Assembly (NCBI GenBank): GCA_014529385.2
Contig: CM043952.1
Span: 53,056,619 to 53,120,618 of the forward strand
Source of the DNA: Adiantum capillus-veneris
Taxonomy: Eukaryota > Streptophyta > Polypodiopsida > Polypodiales > Pteridaceae
Direction of reading: 5' to 3'
Length of the DNA: 64,000 nt
The stretch's first letter is position 1. Every line of letters begins with the position of its first letter. Shown in pieces: positions 55,611 through 64,000 of the stretch. The translations under genes were made by a program, and so were the position numbers. The notes beneath the pieces are model-generated. The model ran no database searches, was not told the DNA's origin, and worked only from the letters and a program-made list of their open reading frames with translations.

Positions 55611-56761
55611 TGCAAAAACGCACACACATACATAAACAAAGAATGCACACACACATTGAGAGAGAAAAAGAGAGAGAGAGCATGCATAAACAAAAAACGC
55701 ACGCATTGAGAGAGGAAAAGAGAGAGAGAACATGCATAAACAAAAAACGCACACATTGAGAGAGGAAAAGAGAAAGAAAACATGCATACGATCCAAAAAA
55801 AACGCACACACATTGAGAGAGAAAGAAAGAGAAACTAAGGGAGCGTCGTAGGAAACTAATTAAAATTAAAAGACCTAAAGATCTAGCCGACGAGGAGTTG
55901 AACTGAAGACCTATTATTCAAGAGAGAAATGGCATAATCAATCTATCACACTTGGGATGGGTGATAGAAAGGTTATACCATTTATCTCTTTTTATTGGCA
56001 CACACATCCACACACGCGCACACACACAGGAAGAAGAGAGTTATAACGTCGTAGGAAACTATTTTAAAAGACGTTAAAGATTAGGTTATATGTAGACTTA
56101 CATTAAATTAGATTTAGGTTTATTTTTAACTAGATTTACATTTATTTAAGCTAGATTTAGATTTATGTTATATTAGATTAGATGCGGGTCTCCATAGACT
56201 GCGATGCCTGCATGAAGCGGGTGAAGAAAGCCCTCAATGGAATATAGGGTATTGCTGTCTTCACTCATAGTGGGCTCCGTCGATCCAAAAGTACTGGTGA
56301 AATGTCTTCAGAAGATAGGGAAGAAGGTGGATCTTCAGGGCGGCAAGAGTCACTACATCCCCGACACAATGACCATCTAGACAACCTCTAGTCATTAGAT
56401 TTACGTTAAATTAGATTTAGCTTTATTTTTAGTTAGATTTACGTTTATTTAGATTTACGCTTATTTACGTTAGATCGAGTCCACGCAAGAATTACTTACG
56501 GTTTAGGGTTTAGAGTTAGACGAACAGTGAAAAGATCTACTGTGAAAAGATGTTAAGATGAAGTGAAGTGCTACAGCTAGAGAAGAGGCAAAGGGATTTT
56601 GTCCACTACATGCAGTATCATGTAGACGTGGGTGTCTAGATTTCTTGTACCCACAAATATAGGTATTGACCAATAAAGACGAGATTATAACCCGGTGGTT
56701 CTGATCTCCGTGCACCTCTAGACCGAGGTGTGCGGGGATTGGACATGACTAGAGAATGTGA

Positions 56762-56825
<64 letters not shown>

Positions 56826-56887
56826 GATGAAGAATGCCAATAGAATATTAAATTTGTTGTCTAGGTTATAAGTTTTTTATCCTCATT
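55277..56887 (+). other. CACTA leader with microsatellites and a ~52-bp minisatellite
   Basis: (CT)n 55374-55401, (AC)n 55411-55451, and a minisatellite at about 55620-55830 (CACATTGAGAGAGGAAAAG and CATGCATAAACAAAAAACGC, about four units). CGTCGTAGGAAACT is repeated near 55847 and 56047. It also contains an HMA gene fragment and (GA)n 56766-56821. The promoter and transcript start of the transposase gene must lie here; no TATA box could be singled out. Confidence 0.6.
56182..56382 (+). pseudogene. Captured fragment of a heavy-metal-associated (HMA) domain gene
   Basis: From ATG 56182 the frame reads MRVSIDCDACMKRVKKALNG then a TAG. The metal-binding CxxC (CDAC) lies in the usual place and KRVKKALNGI-GI is the HMA helix. 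After about 40 bases another frame reads IVGSVDPKVLVKCLQKIGKK followed by VDLQGG, the second half of an HMA domain as in HIPP proteins. So this is most of a ~70-residue domain with a stop and a frameshift or deletion. It lies between two ~50-bp direct repeats rich in TTAGATTTA (56098-56149 and 56401-56451), in the transposase leader and on the same strand. Confidence 0.72.
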
Positions 56888-59800
56888 ATGAGTAGCGACG
56901 AGGATGTGGGACCGTCCAACCGAAACACCTATCTCTCAACGAGGGTCTTATGTCCTTGTAATCAATGCAAGCATGCTGTGCGACGGACAAGACGTGTTTC
57001 TTTGCAGCACGTTCGTGAATTTGGCGAGTTCGATCCATCTATTATAGATCGAGTTGTTGCCAATTATAACTCGTCGGACTCTGACGCTGGCCAACAAGCA
57101 GCAATCTTGCAACCCAATAGACGTATTCGCAGGCGCTTTGGTCAAGCAGCATATGTGAGGCCACAAGATGTAGCCTCTGACAGCTCGGGGGATGATCATG
57201 CAGAGCACATTCCCAACGAGGCAATGTTTGAGCCCGAGATTGATGAAATGATCGAGACGATCATGGATTCAGAAAGGCTTATCTATGATGATATGAAAAG
57301 TGAAGCCGATACATCATTGTATAATGGAGCACGTATGTCTAGATTGAAAGCACTCCTGGTTCTTCTCAACATGCAGGCAAAGTTTGGATGGAGTGACACT
57401 AGCGTCACAGCGCTTTTCAGGTGATCTATTACAATTAGTTTACTTTAATAGAGCTCATGGTGTATAATGATCTGATAGATTTCTACACGACTGTATCATA
57501 TTTTTATGTTGTGTAGATTGCTGAAAGAGCACATTCTACCAGCTGACAATGTGATGCCAGATTCCCGAGATGAAGCAAGAAAGATTTTGCGAAACTTGGG
57601 GATGGATTACAATTCTATCCACGCTTGTCCTAATGACTGCATTCTTTTCAGAGGGGAATACACAGACATGGAGAAGTGTCCGAAATGTGATTCCGAAAGA
57701 TATCGAGTAGATCTCCACGGGACAAAAATTCCACAAAAGGTTTTGCGACATTTTCCTTTGCTTCCTCGCATCAAGCATTTCTTCGAATGTAAGTCCATGG
57801 CCGCCCTAGCATCATGGCATGAGGAGAATAAATCTTCGGATGGTGTGCTACGAATTCCTGCAGATTGCGCAGCCTGGAAACATATAGATGGAACATGGTC
57901 GGATTTTGCCAGGGAAGCTCGAAATTTGCGCTTAGGCCTGGCTATGGATGGCGTAAATCCATTTGGTCAAAGATCAACATCTTACAGTGTATGGCCCGTT
58001 GTCATCGTCAACTACAACATTCCCCCGTGGTTGACTACGAAGAAGGGGCACCTATGGCTAAGTTTGATTGTGCCAGGGCGATATAAAGTGGGGAATATGG
58101 ATGTGTATCTTCGTCCACTATTGGAAGAGCTACAACAATTGTGGATTGGCATAGAGGTGGTGGATATGAGCCGACACACAGGACGACGGAATGCTTTGAT
58201 CAGAGGTATTCTAATGTGGACCATGCATGACTATCCCGGGCTAACAGAATGCTCAGGTGATCTATTGACACTCCTCTCTCAGACACTGTAAATCTTGTTT
58301 TTCCCCATAGTTGATCTATTATCATGTGTATACATGCAGGGCTTCAAACAAGCGGATACAGAGCATGTGTCACATGTGGACCTAGACTGAATGCACGTAG
58401 GGCACCCTCACTGAAGAAGCAAATCTACGAAGGTCATCAAGCGTATCTTCCGGAGAATCATGTGTTACGCGACGGCTTTTTGGGAAGAGAGCCACCAAGG
58501 ATGTCTGCACAAGCATGGTTAGAGCAGAAGGAGATGTGCGATGACGGATTGCCTCCAGGGATGAAGAGACTATCTCTATGGTACGAGTTACCATACTGGC
58601 CTCGACTCGTGATCAATCACTTGCTCGATCCAATGCACATATTCAAGAATGTGGGTAATCTACTATGGGACCATTTGACCGGCAAGAAAGATACTTTGGG
58701 AGCCAGAGTTGACCTTAGAAATGTGGATCGTATGGAGCAATATTGGCCGCAAACAGCGTCTGATGGATCGATAAAACTTCCTAAAGCACCATGGATTTTC
58801 ACAGGAGCCCAAGAACGCAAAGTAAAAGAGGCCATTCGATCTTTGCGGACCCCCACTGGCGTAATGCACTCGCTCCGAACGTGTTTTACTAAAGAAGGAA
58901 AGCTTACCGGTTTGAAGTCACACGATTGGCATAAAATGTGTCAGGTACGTTCATAGTGGACTTTAATATCATTGCATAAAATGTGGACTTTAATATCATT
59001 GCTGCACATACTTTACAGTTTATTTTACCGGTTGCCATTGAGGGATGTTTGTCTCTCGACATCCGTAACACAATCTACAAACTTGCAAAGCTGGTGCGAT
59101 GGATCTCACAAAAGGAGATCGACATAGACTCCATACCATTCGCCAAACTAAATGCTGCGGAGCTTGTGTGCATGTTTGAGAAACATTTTCCTACTACAAT
59201 GCTAACCATTCAGGTGCATCTTCTTATTCACATAGTTGATGAGGTGGAAATAGCTGGCACAGTTCATTCCAGATGGATGTTCTTCTTAGAGCGTTTCATG
59301 AAAACGCTTAAGGGATATGTGCGTCAAAAGGCACGTCCGGAGGGTAGCATGGCAGAAGGTTGGTTGGTATCAGAGTCCCTAGTGTACATTGGAGAGTGGT
59401 TAGACGGATTTGATAAATCCCGGGATACGCTATGGCGAACCATAGATGATGAGCGCATATCTGGGATTGTCATGTGCAATCTCGGTGTTGAGAAGAAGAT
59501 GACGGAAGATCTAGAGGCTAAAATCAACCGATTTTGCATGCTTCACAATCCAGTGATGCAAAAGTGGATTTCACAATATGAGGATGCAAAGCAAGAGCGA
59601 CAAAGGGCACGAATCGAGTGGAGACGGGGAAGACGACCACCGATGCACTATCCAGCGGTTCTGGAGAGCCTACCAACCTTCATGAGCTTAAGATGGTTGC
59701 ACAACCAATTGAAAAGCGCACAACAATGCGGTGACGAAGTGACTGAAGAAGAGTGGGAGTACTCTCGGGGTTGCGCGACCAAGGTAAGTTTGCAATGTAC

Positions 59801-60616
59801 GACTAGCAAGTGACTTTATTTATAAACGTTTGAACGGCCACTCATAATCTTTGTTCGTTGTAGTATAAGTCATACACAGCAGCATGGTGTAAAGGTCGAC
59901 ATTTTAGGGTGGAACGAATCGACAAAAAGCGTTTTACTCAAGATTGTGGAATCATGGCAAAATTTGAACAGTCTAGTCGACGACGTTCCTCTGATGCAGA
60001 TCCCGTGGTGGCGGAACTCACTTACTTCGGCACGCTGCAAGAGATTTTGAGGATCGATTACAGAGGATTTTTTGTCGACTTGTTCGACGTGCAATGGTTC
60101 AAGATAATCATGGAGGGTCGAAACGCTACTGTGCGTAGAGGAGAGTCTGGTTTTCTTGAGGTGGATTCTACTAAGAAATGGACTGACCTAAGAGACACTT
60201 TCGTACTACCCGAGCATTGTGAACAAGTAAGTATATAAATAGTTAACATCCCCCTTTTACAAGTTATGTGCTTGAAAGCTCTCATGTAAGTTATGTGGCT
60301 CTGGCAGGTAGTATTTCATCCTACAAAGTCTACATCAAACTGGTGGTACGTCATAGAGGTAGCCCCTCGTAGTGCAAGGACGTATGAAGGCTACCATGTG
60401 CCAATCACAACGACATCAATGGAGGAGATCAGAGAAGATGCTCAATCAGAAGCCGCTGCGGTGGTGCCAGACGAGCATCAAGATGCTACTGCTCTATATG
60501 GGGTGCATGCAGAGGAGCTACAAAATGAAACAGAGGATATGTGTTTAAACGGAGAGCTCTATATAGATATAGGAAGTTATGCTGAGTTTTGCGAGGATGA
60601 GAGAGAGATCTCTTAA
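56888..60616 (+). CDS. CACTA transposase, TNP2 (TnpD) type, 6 exons, 1104 codons
   Basis: Exons 56888-57420, 57517-58256, 58340-58944, 59019-59783, 59864-60226 and 60308-60616. All introns are GT-AG and 74-96 nt long; total coding length is 3315 nt with no internal stop. Residues about 20-50 resemble the transposase-associated domain (CPCNQCKH). Four cysteines at 215, 219, 232 and 235 form the zinc ribbon (ACPNDC...CPKC). The tnp2 core follows, with MHDYPGL and LLDPMHIFKNVGNLLWDHL. Exon 4 is DUF4218-like (VHLLIHIVDEVEIAGTVHSR, FLERFMKTLKGYVRQKARPE). Exons 5-6 are DUF4216-like (IDYRGFFVDLFDVQWFKI). It would cut and rejoin the element at the TIRs in the nucleus. Exact splice use is inferred from sequence. 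Confidence 0.92.
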
Positions 60617-60837
60617 AGCCACAAATATTGTATTTGAACAATTTTGCTCCGTGCTGTAAAAGCTCTAGCTCTTTTGATTGAAAATTCTGAGTTTTCGACT
60701 TGCCTCTTCTACCACTCGATTCATTGCGTCATTGTATTTATATGCGTCATTACGTCATTGTATTTAATAGTATTTGCGTCATTGTCTACTCTATTCATTC
60801 AATATTAAGTTTAAATATTCGTGTGTTTAATGCAGGT

Positions 60838-62151
60838 ATGGATGATGAGGAGTTTCTTTCTTCTTTGTCACCGCAGCAGAGACAGTGGTACGTGGAGCGT
60901 CATCGCTCTGGCGCATCATCGCGCGTTCCTACACCATCCGCATCTCCCTCTCTTTCGGAGCATTCGGCGCGCTCCGAAGCTTCGGCGTCGACGAGACGAG
61001 CGTCACACTCTTCTAGACACCGGCGCTCTAGTGGTGGCGGTGGCGGTTGTTGTGGGGATTCCGCCACCGATGCCTCCACACCGCCTCGTGTTCGACGAGG
61101 CTCTTTACCCTCCCCTTCTTTGCCCGCCCCCACACCAGCCACAGCATCGCCGTCTACGCCAGGTTTTGCACGGCTGACTGTTCCTAGAAGCTACACACCT
61201 CTACCTACTCCGCCAGGAGCCACCCCACTCGACACTCCTCGCTTCGGGGCCCAGACGCCGGTGGAGACACCTGACGTCCGTACCCCCATCGACACGCCGC
61301 TAGAGACCCCTGCCGGGACACCCAGGTTCACGCGTCACCGGCCAGAGGGCTTGCCTTACTCCGTCGACATCAGCGGCGGCATCATCATGGATGATGACGG
61401 CAAGAAGGTGATCTCGCGCATGCGTGGTCTTTGCTCTCAGCTGTTTAGACACTATATACTAAACAAATGGAGTGAAGTACCAAGTGATTTAAAAAACAGA
61501 GTCATCAGCATACTTCATGATGAGTTTCCCGTTCCAACACGGGATCAGCGCTTCAATGAAGACCTGATGAAGATTCGAATGCGCGAATACTGCAAACACA
61601 AGCGTTCCGAAGTGCAAAAAGCAATCAAGAATGGGTGGAATAGGCCAGATTGGCTGGCCAAAGAAGATTGGAAGAATGCGAAGAAAGCAGCGCGCGAGAA
61701 TCCCGACAAGTGGAAGCAACAAAAAGATGCAGCCAGAGCGCGAGTAGAGGCAGGGAGCTCGCACCACTTGGGGAGCGGTGGATGGGCATCATTTGAGGCC
61801 GATTTTGTAAGTCTTTTCACATTGCTCTTTATGCATGTTCGATAGTTTAGGGTTTATGAGTTTTTTAGTTCTAACATAATGAAATCTTTGTATGTTTTGA
61901 CAGTGGTCGATGACAGGACGTGATCCCACACCGTACGAGCGCGAGTACGCAGGCAGGAAGGGCTTAAACGCCCTGATGGACATTCTCAGTTCTCGCAGCG
62001 GCATGGTTAGTATTACGGTTTACTCTTTTTTATTTTTTGTATTGTTTTATAAATGTCGTTATATGTTTGTACTTACTGAAAACTGTCTTATTGTCTTTTT
62101 TTGCAGAATCCGACAGATACGCCGCTTGGACGCGATGAGACGTCTGATTAG
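60838..62151 (+). CDS. TnpA-like second CACTA protein, 3 exons, 371 codons
   Basis: Exons 60838-61806, 61904-62005 and 62107-62151, GT-AG introns of 97 and 101 nt. The N-terminal ~190 residues are Ser/Pro/Thr-rich with many TP pairs (TPLDTPRFGAQTPVETPDVR) and a glycine run. Residues about 215-320 resemble the plant transposase Ptta/En/Spm (Transposase_24) domain: LCSQLFRHYILNKWSEVPSD, LKNRVISILHDEFPVP, YCKHKRSEVQKAIKNGW. In En/Spm, TnpA binds the 12-bp subterminal repeats; that role is inferred here. An in-frame upstream ATG at 60700 exists, but a splice acceptor TGCAG ends two bases before the 60838 ATG, so a spliced leader and the 60838 start are preferred. Confidence 0.82.
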
Positions 62152-62514
62152 ACGACGTCAGTTTAGCCGTAGCTAGATAGCATTAGTTTAGGGTTTCTCA
62201 TAGCTTATGTATCATGAGACGGATTTTATACGTCTTTTTGAACCATGTATATTATTACATTTGTCACCGCAATTCCTTTTGCCAATCAATTCTTTATGCC
62301 TATGATGTTGTACAATTGTCATTATTACATTTGCCAATCAATTCAGTTTGTCTATGATGTGTACAATTGTCAATTTTGCAAACAATGCGTCTTGTGGGTG
62401 ACTATTTTGGGTCTATTATTTACCTTTGCACTTTTTTTAAAAAGTGAATCAAGTACAATATGGTTGATGGGTGGCAGGGCATTCAATGCCCTGCCACCAA
62501 AAAAATATTCTCTC
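62152..62514 (+). other. CACTA 3' region
   Basis: AT-rich, non-coding. It should hold the polyadenylation signals; several weak candidates, none decisive. CATTACATTTG and CAATTCWKTTTG words repeat near 62254-62352. Confidence 0.5.
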
Positions 62515-62740
62515 AGGCGTCGCTATAAGCGTCGCTATTTATGGCTCTGTAGCGTCGCTATATGCGTCGCTATACTCTTCTGTGAGAGCGTCGCTATAAG
62601 CGTCGCTATAGGCGTCGCTATAAGCGTCGCTATATAGCGACGCCTATAGCGACGCTTATAGCGACGCAGATAGCGACGCATATAGCGACGCTCTCGTAGC
62701 GACGCTTTTAGCGACGCTTATAGCGACGCCGGGGGTTATA
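62515..62740. repeat. Right subterminal repeat array of CACTA
   Basis: About sixteen GCGTCGC/GCGACGC cores in a 12-bp unit (GCGTCGCTATAA). The first eight point one way and the last eight the other, meeting at CGTCGCTATATAGCGACG near 62633, so the array is a near-continuous hairpin of about 100 bp per arm with small mismatches. Confidence 0.93.
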
Positions 62741-62787
62741 AAAACCCAGTGTATTTCCGTCGCTAAGAGCGTCACAAGAGCACATAA

Positions 62788-62799
62788 CCTCTTGTAGTG
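62788..62799 (-). repeat. Right terminal inverted repeat of CACTA
   Basis: CCTCTTGTAGTG, the exact reverse complement of the left end. Confidence 0.95.
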
Positions 62800-64000
62800 T
62801 ACGAGAAACCATCGGCATCCAATAAGGTATTTCTTATGAAGCTCTTGTTCAATCTAAAGATGGCAGAGAATGGTTCAGTTGCAGAACACCTAAATGAATT
62901 TAACACAAACATAAGTCAACTTCGATCGATGAAAATCAATTTCGATGACGAAGTGCGAGCTCTCCTTATCCTATCATCTCTACCGGATAGTTGGGACAGC
63001 CTTGTGATGGCTGTAAGTAATTCTATCTCTGGTACAAATACTCTTAAGTTTGATGATGTTGTGGGTGTTTTCCTAAGCGAGGAAATACGAAGGAGAAGCA
63101 CAGGAGAATCATCAAGTGCTGCATTGTCAGTGGAAACAGGAGGAAGGCCTAAGGAGAGGTTCAAAAGCCAAAAGGGTCGTGATCGCTCAAGACGAAGCAA
63201 GTCACGCACAAAGTTAGTTCTTGAATGTTGGAACTGCGGCAAGAAGGGCCACGTCAAGAAGGATTGCTGGTCCAAGAAGAAGAAGGAGACTGAGTCTCAA
63301 GACAACAAGCCAACATCGGAGGCCAATGTGGCAGGTAAATTAGAGCAAGATGCTCTAATTCTCTCATTAGACAATGTGTCTAATTCTTGGATAGTAGATT
63401 CCGGGGCTTCATTCCATGCGACACCACACAAGCAACATTTCCAAGATTACACCAAAGGTAATTTTGGGTATGTATACTTGGGAGATGATGAAGCTTGTGA
63501 GATTGTCGGCAAAGGTACAGTTTCTGTCAAAACTGCTAACGGAAATGAATGGAAGCTTAAAGATGTTAGGCATGTTCCTTCTCTTCGCAAAAATTTGATC
63601 TCTACATGACAATTGGACGATGAAGGTCACAACATTGCATTCGGAAACAAACGGTGGAAGATCTCAAAGGGATCTTTGGTGGTTGCCAAGGGAGAAAAGG
63701 TCGGTACACTTTACTTGTGTACTATTAGCACGCAACCTTCAGCTTGTGCAACAACTACAGAAGTTGATAGTGCGGTGTGGCACTATCGACTTGGGCATAT
63801 GAGTGCCAAAGGAATGCAAATCCTTCAAACAAAGAAGCTTCTACCAGGTTTGAAAGAAGTGGGCTTAGAGTTCTGTGAAGATTGTGTTTATGGTAAACAA
63901 AAGAGGGTAAAATTTCAAAAATCAGGAAATGAAAGAAAAAATAAAAAACTTGAGTTGGTTCATTCTGATGTTTGGGGTCCTGCAAGTACACCATCACTTG
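62800..64000 (+). pseudogene. Copia element 3 gag-pol, continuing off the window
   Basis: Continues the gag frame of 54830-55105: gag body (NKVFLMKLLFNLKMAENGSV, LLILSSLPDSWDSLVMAVSN), zinc knuckle CWNCGKKGHVKKDC (about 63227), protease with the intact DSGASFHATP, a single TGA at 63607-63609 where relatives have Gly, then GAG-pre-integrase (WHYRLGHMSAKGMQIL, FCEDCVYGKQKRVKF) and the start of the integrase core (ELVHSDVWGPAST). The motifs fit the Tork/Tnt1 lineage. Apart from the CACTA insert and this one stop the frame is clean to the window end. Confidence 0.9.

Larger units (their letters stand above)
55106..62799 (+). mobile_element. CACTA (En/Spm) transposon, 7694 bp, structurally complete
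   Basis: Ends: CACTACAAGAGG at 55106-55117 and its exact reverse complement at 62788-62799. A perfect 3-bp target duplication TAC (55103-55105, 62800-62802) is the CACTA hallmark. It carries subterminal GCGTCGC arrays at both ends, an open TNP2 transposase gene and a TnpA-like gene. The insertion splits the Copia 3 gag, so it is younger than that element. Intact ends, arrays and both genes make autonomy plausible, which cannot be proven from sequence alone. Confidence 0.96.

Noticed and set aside
55312-55813. Long Cys/Ser/Phe-rich open frames on the minus strand
   Set aside because: They translate the CA, CT and 52-bp repeats; the composition is purely repeat-driven.
55880-55960. tRNA-like stretch on the minus strand (B-box-like AGTTCAACTCC near 55895)
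   Set aside because: No matching acceptor, D or anticodon stems could be built around it, and no A box at the right distance; not called as tRNA or SINE.
58382-58869. Minus-strand frames opposite the CACTA transposase exons
   Set aside because: Shadows of the tnp2 coding sequence, no domains.
60900-61177. Pro/His- or Gly/Glu-rich frames overlapping the TnpA-like gene
   Set aside because: Alternate-frame readings of a GC-rich Ser/Pro region.

Overview
The window looks like nuclear DNA of a seed plant. It is built almost entirely of transposable elements, many nested in one another, with long (GA)n/(CT)n and (CA)n microsatellites, plant-type retrotransposon families and GT-AG introns. I see no rRNA, tRNA, CRISPR or bacterial-type operon, and no intact host gene. 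I cannot name the species.

Layout. 1-2577: copies of one dispersed LTR family ('family A', several in inverted orientation), one carrying a GGGACG-rich insert. 2951-11978: a further family A LTR split by a nested 8.7 kb Ty3/gypsy element of Tat type (3040-11730, minus strand, LTRs of 1138 and 1137 bp, gag nearly intact, pol frameshifted, two RNase H domains). 12.6-14.2 kb: relics of another gypsy element, degenerate telomere-like repeats and a further LTR piece. 14724-20458: a complete LTR element with a perfect 5-bp target duplication that carries only gag and a defective protease (TR-GAG type). 20.5-27.2 kb: family A LTR pieces and unassigned DNA. 27218-33340: a minus-strand L1-type LINE whose endonuclease is interrupted by a second copy of its own reverse-transcriptase segment. 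34402-36519: a compact minus-strand LTR element without pol. 38.1-41.5 kb: a decayed minus-strand coding region with coiled coils, unidentified. 41.6-52.4 kb: two decayed Copia elements of one family, one with a 1.6 kb insert flanked by a 10-bp duplication.

54.0-64.0 kb is the liveliest part. A Tork/Tnt1-like Copia element (plus strand, running off the window) is split inside gag by a CACTA (En/Spm) DNA transposon, 55106-62799. The CACTA has matching CACTACAAGAGG ends, a perfect TAC/TAC duplication, dense 12-bp GCGTCGC subterminal arrays able to fold into long hairpins, a six-exon TNP2 transposase gene open over 1104 codons, and a three-exon TnpA-like gene of 371 codons. It therefore looks potentially autonomous. 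Its leader also holds a degenerate piece of a heavy-metal-associated (HMA) domain gene between direct repeats, which suggests host gene capture.

How the parts relate: TNP2 would cut and join at the TIRs, and the TnpA-like protein would be expected to bind the subterminal motifs. The non-autonomous LTR elements would depend on proteins from relatives elsewhere in the genome.
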